Shown here in pieces: positions 13,479-20,897 of a stretch of DNA of 28,593 nucleotides. Below the pieces are notes generated by a model. That model was not told the DNA's origin, ran no database searches, and saw nothing but the letters and a program-made list of their open reading frames with translations. The translations under genes were made by a program, and so were the position numbers. Position 1 is the first letter of the stretch; each line of letters begins with the position of its first letter. The stretch comes from UBA11524 sp964542315 (GTDB lineage Bacteria; Bacillota; Clostridia; Christensenellales; Aristaeellaceae), in contig CAZIUA010000028.1 of the NCBI GenBank assembly GCA_964542315.1, positions 1 to 28,593 of the forward strand, read 5' to 3'.

Positions 13479-15130
13479 AGCGCAGTCATTTTCGCGTCAT
13501 GGCCCGGCTGATCGGGCTGGTGAAGCCGCTGACAGGCTATATGCTCCTTGCCATCACCATGGGGCTGATCGGGCATCTGTGCGCAGCGTTCATCACCATT
13601 TTCGGCGGCTATGCGCTGCTGGATGTGCTGGGCTATTCGGGGCTGACCGGCACCGGCGCGGCCTTCGCATGCATGATCGCCTTCGCGGCCGTCCGTGCGG
13701 GCTTCCGCTATGGGGAGCAGGCCTGTAACCATTTCATCGCCTTCAAGCTCCTGGCGCTGATCCGCGACCATGTCTTCGGTGCACTGCGCAGGCTCTGTCC
13801 GGCCAAGCTGGAAGGCAAGGACCGCGGCGACCTGATCTCCGTCATCACCAGCGATATTGAGCTGCTGGAGGTCTTCTACGCCCACACCATTTCGCCCATT
13901 GCTATTGCGGCGCTGTTCTGCGTCATCATGACGGGCTTCATCGGGCATGTCCATGCACTGCTGGGCATGGTCGCTGCACTGGCGTATGCCGTGGTGGGCA
14001 TTGCCGTGCCGCTGGTCATCTCGCGGATGAGCGGCGAGGATGGCGCGCGCTTCCGCCGCAAGTCCGGCGAACTTAGCAGCTTTGTGCTGTGCAGCCTGCG
14101 CGGCCTGAACGAAACCATCCAGTATGGCCAGGGGGAAAGCCGCTTCCGGCAGATGCAGCAGCGCACGGCGGACCTTTCTGCCGACGAGGCGCGCATGAAG
14201 CATGTGGCCGGGCGCAATAACGCCGTCACGGGCAGCATCATCCTCCTGTTTGACCTGACGATGCTGCTGCTTTCGGCGCTCCTGTGCCAGCAGGGGAAAA
14301 GCGGCTTTGACGGCACCGTGATCGCGACGCTGGCGCTGATGAGCTCCTTCGGGCCGGTGGTCGCCTTGGCGAATCTGGGCTCCACGCTGCAAAACACCTT
14401 CGCTGCGGGCAACCGCGTGTTGGACATTCTGGACGAATCCCCCGTGGTGGAGGATGTGACCGGCCGCCCTGCGCCTGCTTTCACCGGCGCTGCGGTCGAT
14501 CATGTGTCCTTCGCCTATGCGGATGAGCAGATCCTCTCCGATGTGTCCATGGACATCCCACGGGGCGCGATCGTGGGCATAAATGGCCGCAGTGGCAGCG
14601 GAAAATCCACCCTCCTGCGCCTGATGATGCGCTTCTGGCAGGTGCAGCAGGGCGAGATCCGCCTGTCCGGACGCAATGTCGAGGATATCAACACCGCCGA
14701 TCTGCGCGATATGGAAGCCTTTGTCACCCAGGAGACCCATTTGTTCCACTCCAGCATCGCGGAAAACCTGCGCATCGCCAAGCCCGATGCCACCCAGGAG
14801 GAGCTCGAAATGGCCTGCCGCAAGGCCTCCGTGCATGACTTCATCATGCGCCTGCCCTGCGGATACGAGACCTCCATCGCTGAACTGGGTGACAGCCTTT
14901 CCGGCGGCGAACGGCAGCGAATCGGCCTGGCACGCGCCTTCCTGCATGATGCGCCGCTGCTCCTGCTCGACGAACCCACCAGCAATCTGGACAGCCTGAA
15001 CGAAGCCGTCATCCTGCGTTCGCTCCGGGAGGAACGGGCGGACAAGACTGTGGTGCTGGTGTCCCACCGCAAGTCCACCATGGGCATCTGCGACCGGATG
15101 TATTCGGTCGAACACGGGAGGGTCAGCTGA
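13475..15130 (+). CDS. CydDC-like ABC transporter, permease/ATPase subunit 2
   Basis: A 551-residue half-transporter, also with an N-terminal membrane domain (about 15-310) and a C-terminal ATPase: Walker A GRSGSGKS (371-378), a normal Q-loop (VTQETHLF), LSGGERQR (475-482) and LLLDEPTSNLD (496-506). It should form a heterodimer with the upstream subunit. In such pairs one ATP site is often degenerate; the altered Q-loop of subunit 1 fits that. An AAGGAGG site sits inside the end of subunit 1, giving translational coupling. The stop overlaps the YgbA start by 1 base. The substrate is unknown; the downstream Cys-rich and metal-binding genes suggest a thiol, haem or metal link. Confidence 0.88.
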   Translation: MKRSHFRVMARLIGLVKPLTGYMLLAITMGLIGHLCAAFITIFGGYALLDVLGYSGLTGTGAAFACMIAFAAVRAGFRYGEQACNHFIAFKLLALIRDHVFGALRRLCPAKLEGKDRGDLISVITSDIELLEVFYAHTISPIAIAALFCVIMTGFIGHVHALLGMVAALAYAVVGIAVPLVISRMSGEDGARFRRKSGELSSFVLCSLRGLNETIQYGQGESRFRQMQQRTADLSADEARMKHVAGRNNAVTGSIILLFDLTMLLLSALLCQQGKSGFDGTVIATLALMSSFGPVVALANLGSTLQNTFAAGNRVLDILDESPVVEDVTGRPAPAFTGAAVDHVSFAYADEQILSDVSMDIPRGAIVGINGRSGSGKSTLLRLMMRFWQVQQGEIRLSGRNVEDINTADLRDMEAFVTQETHLFHSSIAENLRIAKPDATQEELEMACRKASVHDFIMRLPCGYETSIAELGDSLSGGERQRIGLARAFLHDAPLLLLDEPTSNLDSLNEAVILRSLREERADKTVVLVSHRKSTMGICDRMYSVEHGRVS

Positions 15131-15468
15131 TGGATACCGAAAGCAAGCGCGACCGCGAAAAGTGCATCGTCAGCGAAATGATCGCGCTGTACTGCCACAA
15201 AAACCATGGCACAAAAGGCTGCATCTGCGATGATTGTGCGGCGCTGAATGCCTATGCGGAAATGCGCGCGGACAAATGCCCTTTCATGGACACGAAGACC
15301 TTCTGCTCCAACTGCCGGGTGCATTGCTACAAGGCGGATATGCGGCAGAAGATCCGCGAGGTCATGCGGTTCTCCGGGCCGCGGATGCTCTTCCACCACC
15401 CGGTCATGGCCATCCGCCATGTGATCGAATCAAAGCGCGAAAAGAAACGATTGGAGAAGATACAATGA
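15130..15468 (+). CDS. YgbA-family Cys-rich protein (nitrous oxide-stimulated promoter family)
   Basis: A 112-residue protein matching the E. coli YgbA family in its core: CDDCAALNAYAEMRADKCPF, then CSNCRVHCYK and MRFSGPRMLFHHP. It has nine cysteines (12, 22, 31, 33, 36, 50, 59, 62, 66), of which CxCxxC and CxxCxxxC are close enough to bind iron-sulfur or zinc. In enterobacteria ygbA is induced by nitric oxide through NsrR and has been linked to recovery from nitrosative stress; its biochemical activity is unsettled. Fully embedded in the operon, it overlaps both neighbours. A cytosolic role in metal or cluster homeostasis is inference. Confidence 0.82.
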   Translation: MDTESKRDREKCIVSEMIALYCHKNHGTKGCICDDCAALNAYAEMRADKCPFMDTKTFCSNCRVHCYKADMRQKIREVMRFSGPRMLFHHPVMAIRHVIESKREKKRLEKIQ

Positions 15469-15845
15469 AGAAAGTGCTGTACATCATCCTGGGCTGCATT
15501 GGCGTAGGGCTGGGCGCGGTCGGCGCGGTGGTGCCCATGCTGCCGGCATTCCCGTTCCTGCTGCTGGCGGCGTTCTGCTTTGCCCGCAGCAGTGAGCGGC
15601 TGCATACCTGGTTCATCAATACCAAGCTGTATAAGGACAATCTGGCGGATTATGTCGCCGGCCGCGGCATGACCCGAAGGACGAAAGTCCGCATCATGAT
15701 CACCGTGACGCTGCTGATGAGCATCGGCTTCATCATGATGGGGATCAAGGGCGTCTGGGTCGGCTGTACGGTGCTGGGCGCGGTGTGGCTGTTCCACATC
15801 CTCTACTTCTGCTTCGGCGTCAAGACGATCAAAAAGCAGGCGTAA
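15465..15845 (+). CDS. DUF454 (YbaN-family) small membrane protein
   Basis: A 126-residue inner-membrane protein. The N-terminus (VLYIILGCIGVGLGAVGAVV) and PMLPAFPFLLLAAFCFARSS form the DUF454 signature, and two further hydrophobic segments fill the C-terminal half. Four helices in two hairpins are likely. No molecular function is established for the family. The ATG overlaps the ygbA-like stop by 4 bases (ATGA); the longer open frame beginning at 15234 is only an extension over ygbA. DUF454 next to YgbA-type proteins and ABC pairs is a combination I recall from other anaerobic Bacillota. Confidence 0.85.
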   Translation: MKKVLYIILGCIGVGLGAVGAVVPMLPAFPFLLLAAFCFARSSERLHTWFINTKLYKDNLADYVAGRGMTRRTKVRIMITVTLLMSIGFIMMGIKGVWVGCTVLGAVWLFHILYFCFGVKTIKKQA

Positions 15846-15863
15846 GAAAGGCAGGTTCGCGAT

Positions 15864-16208
15864 ATGGAAAATATCATCATCATCGGACTCATCGTCCTGG
15901 CCGTTGTCATCGGCATCGTGAATACGGTGAAGCACTTCAAGGGGGAAGGCGGCTGCTGCGGCGGCGGAAGCTACAAGCCGCGGAAGAAGAAGCTCCCGAC
16001 CGTTCTGTATAAGAAGACCTTCAAGGTGGAAGGCATGCATTGCGAGCATTGCCGGAACCGCGTGCAGGAAGCCGTGGACGATCTCCCGGGCGTGGCTGCG
16101 AAGGTCAGCCTCAAAACGGGGGAAGTCACGGTGTCCTACGCGGAAGACGTTCCGGACGAAGTGATCAGGGCGAAAATCGAAAAGGCAGGCTACAAGGTCG
16201 CAGTATGA
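15864..16208 (+). CDS. Membrane-anchored HMA metal-binding protein
   Basis: A 114-residue protein in three parts. Residues 3-20 are one hydrophobic helix. Then comes a glycine/cysteine patch GEGGCCGGGSY (27-37) with basic residues, like FeoB-associated Cys-rich membrane proteins. Residues about 50-113 are a heavy-metal-associated ferredoxin-like domain with the metal site GMHCEHC (Cys60, Cys63) and the KAGYKV end motif. HMA domains carry Cu(I), Zn or similar soft metals. It is the last gene of the operon, 18 bases after the DUF454 stop, and is followed by a strong hairpin. It may shuttle a metal to or from the membrane partners. Confidence 0.85.
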   Translation: MENIIIIGLIVLAVVIGIVNTVKHFKGEGGCCGGGSYKPRKKKLPTVLYKKTFKVEGMHCEHCRNRVQEAVDDLPGVAAKVSLKTGEVTVSYAEDVPDEVIRAKIEKAGYKVAV

Positions 16209-16214
16209 CATAAG

Positions 16215-16250
16215 GCGCCCTCCGCACAGGCTGAAAGCGGAGGGCGCTTT
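16215..16250 (+). terminator. Terminator of the ABC/YgbA/DUF454/HMA operon
   Basis: A perfect 11-bp stem (GCGCCCTCCGC / GCGGAGGGCGC) lies 6 bases after the last stop. Only three T residues follow, so the stem is strong but the U-tract is poor. Confidence 0.75.
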
Positions 16251-16269
16251 GCCGTTCCATGGACGGCAA

Positions 16270-16296
16270 CAAAAAAAGCAGCCCCGAAAGGCTGCT
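16270..16296 (-). terminator. Intrinsic terminator of the SH3-repeat gene
   Basis: On the minus strand AGCAGCC / GGCTGCT with a six-base loop is followed by seven U residues, about 60 bases after the stop of the SH3 gene. Confidence 0.9.
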
Positions 16297-16309
16297 CAGA
16301 ATGCCGAAT

Positions 16310-16346
16310 AAGCCGCTTGCGCCAGTTGCTCGCCGTCGGCAGACTG
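16310..16346 (-). repeat. Conserved 37-base 3'-UTR element, copy 1
   Basis: These 37 bases match 25748-25784 at 33 positions, and a looser match continues to the CAG that abuts the terminator stem (16297 here, 25731 there). Both copies lie in the same orientation, between the stop codon and the intrinsic terminator of a minus-strand gene. Read as RNA, the strongly conserved half can fold (CAGT/ACTG arms around GCCG-AC-GGC). Confidence 0.7.
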
Positions 16347-16355
16347 TTTTGTGCA

Positions 16356-17600
16356 TTATTTCCCCGGCAGCGCGGACGAGAGCATATACCCCGTCTGTCC
16401 GCCGTAGCTGACATAGCACCAGCCGTCCGCCAGATCGCCCCAAACGACGACCGATTCGCCATTCTCCGCAAAGCCGAGCAGTTCGCCGCCGGTGGAGGGC
16501 ATGGCGCGCAGGTTGACGCCTGTGGCGCGGCTGTTGCGGACGGTGCGTGTGTCGCCGCAGAGGGTGGGGGAGACCTCCGTCAGGTAATCCGCATCCACAT
16601 ATCCCTCCACGCAGCCGATACGCACATACGCCCAGCCGGTCCGGGTGTAGCTGAGGACGGTCAGCGGTGTGCCGGTGTAGAAGCGTCCCAGCGACTTGGC
16701 GGAGGAAGACGCGGACTTGCGCAGATTCAGCTGTCCGCCGGATGTGCGCGTGTTGATGTAGAAAACGCCCTGCGCATCGGTCAGGTTGGGATTGTCGCTG
16801 TCCGTGCCGTAGGCATAGGGGAAGGTGCCGGACAGCAGCCCCTCGGACATGTAGCCGGCCAGGCCGTCCGCAGTGACGAGATACCATCCGTCTGCACGGA
16901 CACCCAGCACCGTGACGGCCGTCCCATGGGCGAACCAGCCCAGCCGGTCGGTGCTGCTCGATGCGCCGGAACGCAGCGTAGCGCCGCTGCCGGGATTTTT
17001 GACCGTCACCATCGGCGTTTCAGGCACGAGAGCGGAAGCATCCAGGGTGATGAAGCGCGTGTCGATCCAGCCCTGCACGGTGCCGGCCAACAGCACCTCT
17101 GCGTAGCCGTCCTGCGTGCGCCCGGTGAGCATGACGGGCGTTCCGGTGTAGAACTTGCCCAGCGATGCGGCGGAATAAGCGGGCTCCTTGCGCAGGCTGA
17201 CGCGGTAGCCCTCGCCGCTGTTCTGGATCCATCCGACCGTGCCTGCGGCGTATTCATCCGTGTCCGCCGCGGGGGAAGGCGTCGGGGTCGCCGTGAGCAC
17301 ATCGAAGCAGGAAAGCGGCACATAGCCGTGCTTCATGCCCTCGTCCGTGCTGAAGCGGATGAAGCACCATTCGTCGCTGACCTGGAGCACATCGACCGTC
17401 TGTGCGGTGCCGGGCTGGAGATACCCGGCGATGTTGCCCTTTACGCTCATGGTGGTGAAAACGATCTGCTCTGCCTGCAGGGGGCGCAGCGTATAGCCGG
17501 GAAGGGGGGCGGATGTGGCGAAGGACGTGCTGTCCGCCAGGGCGAAGGGGGCAGATATGAGCAGGATCAGTGCGATGATCCCTGCGAAGGGGCGTTTCAT
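16356..17600 (-). CDS. Secreted protein with five SH3b repeats
   Basis: A 414-residue protein with a signal peptide (MKRPFAGIIALILLISA, cleavage probably after FALA) followed by five bacterial SH3-type repeats. Their anchors are SLRKEPAYSAASLGKFYTGT, ATLRSGASSSTDRLGWFAHG, LNLRKSASSSAKSLGRFYTG and VNLRAMPSTGGELLGFAENG, plus a more divergent first copy. Most repeats end in GY/GW motifs (GYMSEGLL, GYVDADYL, GYMLSSAL). SH3b domains usually bind cell-wall peptides or act as spacing modules. No catalytic domain is present, so it may be a wall-binding accessory protein. The start at 17600 is chosen because the signal peptide begins there; AAGGA lies 12 bases upstream, a long spacing. Confidence 0.85.
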   Translation of the reverse strand: MKRPFAGIIALILLISAPFALADSTSFATSAPLPGYTLRPLQAEQIVFTTMSVKGNIAGYLQPGTAQTVDVLQVSDEWCFIRFSTDEGMKHGYVPLSCFDVLTATPTPSPAADTDEYAAGTVGWIQNSGEGYRVSLRKEPAYSAASLGKFYTGTPVMLTGRTQDGYAEVLLAGTVQGWIDTRFITLDASALVPETPMVTVKNPGSGATLRSGASSSTDRLGWFAHGTAVTVLGVRADGWYLVTADGLAGYMSEGLLSGTFPYAYGTDSDNPNLTDAQGVFYINTRTSGGQLNLRKSASSSAKSLGRFYTGTPLTVLSYTRTGWAYVRIGCVEGYVDADYLTEVSPTLCGDTRTVRNSRATGVNLRAMPSTGGELLGFAENGESVVVWGDLADGWCYVSYGGQTGYMLSSALPGK

Positions 17601-17656
17601 GATGCGGTCACATCCTTGCGTGTTTCTTCTGTCCATATAACGGACGGCATGGCTCA

Positions 17657-17685
17657 ATTCTTGCATAATCCGGCGGATTTGTCAA
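17657..17685 (-). promoter_or_regulatory. Promoter of the SH3-repeat gene
   Basis: The minus strand has a perfect TTGACA (17685-17680), 17 bp and a weak AAGAAT (17662-17657). Confidence 0.55.
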
Positions 17686-17735
17686 TAAGCCAGCAACACT
17701 TTCGGCGCAAGCCGCGGTCAGAAACGCCCATTGCA

Positions 17736-18530
17736 TTACAGGATATAGCTGGTGATGCAGTCGTACCAGTGGACGTAGGTCTTTCCGTTGACGGTGAGGG
17801 TCTCGGCGTCCGGCAGCATCTCCGACCAGGTGCGGCCATAGTGCTCCTGCTGCCAGTCATCCGCATTGAAGCGCCGCCAGAGCACGGTGCGGCCGTTCTG
17901 GTCGATGAACTGCTCGGACACCGTGCCGCCTGCGTAGGCTTCATGCATCACCACGCAGATGGTGTCGTAGGTTTTTCCGCCGATGCTGACGGTGTAGCGG
18001 CCTACCACATCCATGGCCTCCGTCACCCCCTCGCGGACGGTCAGCGCATTGCCTTCACGGGTGATGATGCCCTTGGCGTGCAGGTCGGTCTCGTTGCCGC
18101 AGTTGTCCTCGCCAAAGCCCCAGTTGCGCAGGAATTCATCCCCGTCCAGGTAGGTGAAGGTCTGCTTGACGCCGCCCTGCGTGTGCGTTTCGGCCAGGAT
18201 GCGGCAGTGGTCGTCCGTCAGCTGTGCGATGAAGGAACGCTGGATGTAGCCCTCGTCGTCGCCGGTCTGGTTGCAGGGCATGGGATCGCTGGTCTCCACC
18301 TGGATCTCCACGCCCTCCAGCCCGTGGATCTGGGCGCGGCCCACAACGGAGAGGTGATCCTCTTCTGTGCGTGTGCGATCAGGGAGATCATACATCGCCC
18401 AGGAGAGCTTTTCGCCCACGCGGGGGACGATGAACCAGCCCATCAGCTCCTCCCACTTGCAGGAGAAGGGCAGCATATCGGAGGGCTTGATGGTGTAATC
18501 GGAAAGGTGAAGGGGCATGATCGTTTTCAT
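17736..18530 (-). CDS. C-terminal partner domain of the ECF sigma locus, unknown function
   Basis: 264 residues from an internal ATG (MKTIMPLHLSDY) with a good AAAGGAG site 8 bases upstream. The frame continues upstream without a stop into sigma region 4 (YYWQELPQQEIARRLGLPLG, GTVKSRLHTAREHF), so in an intact locus this is probably the C-terminal part of one fused sigma protein. Recognisable pieces are KWEELMGWFIVPRVGEKLSW, GLEGVEI, QNGRTVLWRRFN and VNGKTYVHWYDCI. I recall such extensions on ECF-type sigma factors of clostridia and paenibacilli; their role is unknown, and sensing or control of the sigma is a guess. No membrane segment. As the sequence stands, the truncated sigma frame ends at this ATG (ATGA overlap), so coupled translation of a free domain is possible. 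Confidence 0.65.
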   Translation of the reverse strand: MKTIMPLHLSDYTIKPSDMLPFSCKWEELMGWFIVPRVGEKLSWAMYDLPDRTRTEEDHLSVVGRAQIHGLEGVEIQVETSDPMPCNQTGDDEGYIQRSFIAQLTDDHCRILAETHTQGGVKQTFTYLDGDEFLRNWGFGEDNCGNETDLHAKGIITREGNALTVREGVTEAMDVVGRYTVSIGGKTYDTICVVMHEAYAGGTVSEQFIDQNGRTVLWRRFNADDWQQEHYGRTWSEMLPDAETLTVNGKTYVHWYDCITSYIL

Positions 18531-19021
18531 CGGCGTATCTCCTTTCGTTCGGACGGGGAAGGCGGCGCGGAAGTGCTCGCGTGCGGTGTGCAGGCGGCTC
18601 TTGACCGTGCCGAGGGGCAGCCCAAGGCGACGGGCGATCTCCTGCTGCGGAAGTTCCTGCCAATAGTACAGGTGCAGCATCTGCTGATCCTGCGGCCGAA
18701 GCCGCGCGAGGGTGTCCGCACCAGGCTGTCACGGGTCAAACCAAAGCGCGGCGGAATGACCGCGATGCGGATCTCATCCGTCAGTGTGATCTCGTTGCGC
18801 TGATATTTGCGGCGCATCCAGTCAGTGCATTTGTTGCGCGCTATGCCGATCATCCACGCGCGGGCGTTGGTTTTGTCGCGCAGCGTGGGGTAAACGCGCA
18901 CAGCGGCGCAGAAGACTTCCTGCATCACGTCCTCGGCATCCGCCGGATCGGCAATGCGGAAGCGGATGAAGCGCTCCACCGCGCCGCGGCATTCGGCGTA
19001 GACCTGCTCGAAGGTGTCCAT
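18527..19021 (-). pseudogene. ECF sigma-70 factor, frameshifted between regions 2 and 4
   Basis: The first 100 residues are a normal sigma region 2 (DPADAEDVMQEVFCAAVRVY, NARAWMIGIARNKCTDWMRR). After DSLV the frame turns into Arg/Ser-rich nonsense, while a real region 4 (DTLARLRPQDQQ onwards, then the EIARRLGLPLGTVKSRL helix-turn-helix) continues in another frame from about 18719. Adding one base at 18718-18722 (GTGCGG to GTGGCGG on the minus strand) would restore DSLV-ADTLARL. So one base has been lost, either as a genuine mutation or an assembly error. The start at 19021 has AGGAGG 6 bases upstream; ATG 19027 directly abuts the site. Without region 4 the product would not recognise a -35 element. 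Confidence 0.85.
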
Positions 19022-19052
19022 GGGCATCCTCCTTCCTTGAAGTAATCATGGC

Positions 19053-19066
19053 TGAAATGCATTTCA
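19053..19066. promoter_or_regulatory. 14-bp perfect palindrome upstream of the frameshifted sigma gene
   Basis: TGAAATGCATTTCA reads the same on both strands and lies 32 bases before the sigma start codon. A dimeric regulator site is possible. No convincing sigma-A promoter is seen here. Confidence 0.35.
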
Positions 19067-19110
19067 CTCATATAGTCGCAAAACGCGGGCGAAAGGTTCA
19101 GCCGAACGAA

Positions 19111-19135
19111 AAGTTTTTCCCGGAAAAGGGAAAAA
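19111..19135 (-). terminator. Terminator of the sigma/anti-sigma operon
   Basis: An 8-bp stem (TTTTTCCC / GGGAAAAA) with a six-base loop lies 40 bases after the stop at 19175. On the minus strand the stem itself ends in A/U pairs and is followed by CTTTTCG. Confidence 0.6.
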
Positions 19136-19174
19136 TCCGCCCCTGCACAGGCAAGGACGGAGAAAATGTATGTG

Positions 19175-20131
19175 TTAGTTGCAGTGCGCCTCGAACTGCT
19201 CGAAGAACTCCGGGCAGCTCCACACGCCGCAGGCCGCCAGGGTGTCCCCCTTGACCGCCATCTGCACGACCAGGCCGTTGTCCAGTTCGATCAGCAGTGC
19301 CTGGCGGGAGGAGATGCTTCCGCGGGATTCGAAGGAGGCGTTGTCCGTCAGGGTGGCAAAGAGGGTGACGCAGGCTGCGGGATCGGTCACCGTGCCGACG
19401 CCACTGAGCTCCATGGCGATGACCCGGCCGGAAATGTCCAGCGTGTCAGAGAGGGTCTCCTTGCCGCGCAGGGCATTGCCGTTGAAGCTGACGCGCTGGA
19501 ACAGCCGCATGCGCCCGTTGACTTCCGCCGCCACGAGCGTATCGGCGGACACACCGCTGATGCTGTACACCGCCGTACCGGAGGCGGCTGCGTTGGAGAG
19601 CACCACATCCGTGCCGGAGAGGGACGGTTCCGTGGTGAATTCAGCGATGGACGCCACCTGCGCGCTCAGGAGGGAGGCATCCACCTGGTTGGGGCTGGTC
19701 AGCATGCGGAAATACTTGCCGTTCATGCCGATGAGCGGGAAGGAGCCGTCCTTCACATCCGACCAGATGCTGCGGTAGCCGGGCGCGGACGTGCCCTTGG
19801 TGATGAAGAGCGAGCCCTTGCTCAGGTCGCTGGTCAGATTGCCAGTGGGGGCGGTGGCAGGTCCCAGCGCATTGGTCTGGATGAGCTGCGCGGGCTGCTG
19901 CTCCATGGGGATGAAGGTCAGCGCGAGCACCAATACTAGCGCGGCGCAGGTGAGTGCCGGCACCCAGCGCGGCATGGCGAAACGCACCCACCCGGACTGC
20001 TTTTCAGCGGCAGCGCGGTCGATCTTCGCCTTGAGAAACGGTGTGGCATACAGTCCGCCAAGGGCTGCATCGGCCTGTTGAGGAAGGTCATGCAGCGCCT
20101 TATCGATGTTCGTGGGATTTTCCTGCTTCAT
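19175..20131 (-). CDS. Membrane anti-sigma factor candidate
   Basis: 318 residues. A cytoplasmic N-terminal part (1-52) contains an ALHDLPQQAD segment and a positively charged stretch. One transmembrane helix follows at about 56-74 (WVPALTCAALVLVLALTFIP), then an external part of about 240 residues without a recognised domain. Position, topology and the 4-base overlap (ATGA) with the ECF sigma gene make it the likely cognate anti-sigma. I see no zinc-binding HxxxCxxC motif, so it is not a ZAS-type factor. The external domain would be the signal receiver; the signal is unknown. Confidence 0.72.
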   Translation of the reverse strand: MKQENPTNIDKALHDLPQQADAALGGLYATPFLKAKIDRAAAEKQSGWVRFAMPRWVPALTCAALVLVLALTFIPMEQQPAQLIQTNALGPATAPTGNLTSDLSKGSLFITKGTSAPGYRSIWSDVKDGSFPLIGMNGKYFRMLTSPNQVDASLLSAQVASIAEFTTEPSLSGTDVVLSNAAASGTAVYSISGVSADTLVAAEVNGRMRLFQRVSFNGNALRGKETLSDTLDISGRVIAMELSGVGTVTDPAACVTLFATLTDNASFESRGSISSRQALLIELDNGLVVQMAVKGDTLAACGVWSCPEFFEQFEAHCN

Positions 20132-20700
20132 GGCTCCTCGCCTCCTTTTGTCAATACCTCTTCGAGTTTCTTGCGGGCCCGGGAAAGCCGCGACGAGATC
20201 GTCCCCTCGGGCAGATCCATCATCCCGGCAATGTCGCTGATGCCATATCCCTGATAGTAATACAGCAGAATGACCTCCTTGAACATGGAGGGCAGCTTGT
20301 TGATGGCGGACATCATCTCCTGCTGATCGCCGATGCGGCTGAATTCATCCGGTGCAGGGATCAGCTCGAAGGTCGGGCTGCCCAGCACGACGCGCTTGAG
20401 CCATGCGCCGCGCCACAGATCGCGGCAGCGGTTCATCGCCACCTTGAGCAGCCAGGCCTTTTCCTTCCCGGCCTGCAGCGGCGGATTGGTCGTCATCAGC
20501 CGGACGAACACATCCTGCGTCACGTCCTCGGCCTTCTGCCGGTCTGCCAGATAAAAGTAGCACATCCGCAGCACATCCGTGGCATACAGCTCATACAGCT
20601 CGCTGTAATACGCCGAAAGATCCTGCGCCGGGGTCTCTGCGCGCTCCAGGGCCTGTTCCACCTGCGCGCCCTCCTCTCTTGTTTGTTTGCGTTCATCCAT
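20128..20700 (-). CDS. ECF sigma factor
   Basis: A 190-residue sigma-70 family protein of ECF size. Region 2 spans about 31-97 (YYSELYELYATDVLRMCYFY, DVTQDVFVRLM, KAWLLKVAMNRCRDLWR). Region 4 spans about 135-183 (LPSMFKEVILLYYYQGYGIS, then DIAGMMDLPEGTISSRLSRA). It recruits RNA polymerase to a small regulon and is probably held by the membrane protein encoded immediately downstream. GGAGG lies 12 bases before the ATG, a long spacing. A possible promoter (TTGTGA or TCACAA at 20757-20762, 17 bp, TAGAAT at 20739-20734) is weak; autoregulation by the factor itself is common in this class but I cannot show it here. Confidence 0.9.
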   Translation of the reverse strand: MDERKQTREEGAQVEQALERAETPAQDLSAYYSELYELYATDVLRMCYFYLADRQKAEDVTQDVFVRLMTTNPPLQAGKEKAWLLKVAMNRCRDLWRGAWLKRVVLGSPTFELIPAPDEFSRIGDQQEMMSAINKLPSMFKEVILLYYYQGYGISDIAGMMDLPEGTISSRLSRARKKLEEVLTKGGEEP

Positions 20701-20897
20701 ATAACGTATGTTCCTCCCGAAATCTTCCCTGAAATTCTAAACAAGTGAAAAAGTTTTTGTGACATTTTGATGACAGCAGGCCTACCTGGTCCGGGAACGC
20801 CGCCTGTGCCCTGCGTCCACCCCATTATGGCGGAAAAGCCCGGTTTCGTCAAGGCTGATTTTTTCCACCGGCGGCGAAAGTTCCCAGCATCTGATGA

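Noticed and set aside
11655..15420. Long minus-strand open frames opposite the two ABC genes
   Set aside because: Antisense shadows. They have no ribosome-binding site or recognisable motifs, and the plus-strand frames carry complete ABC signatures.
16317..18803. 828-residue plus-strand open frame
   Set aside because: It spans two minus-strand genes with signal peptide, SH3 repeats and sigma motifs. The plus frame shows no domain.
20701..20897. Possible riboswitch before mtnN
   Set aside because: The mtnN promoter lies only about 40 bases before the gene, so this stretch is not in its leader. I could not find the conserved cores of SAM or SAH riboswitches.
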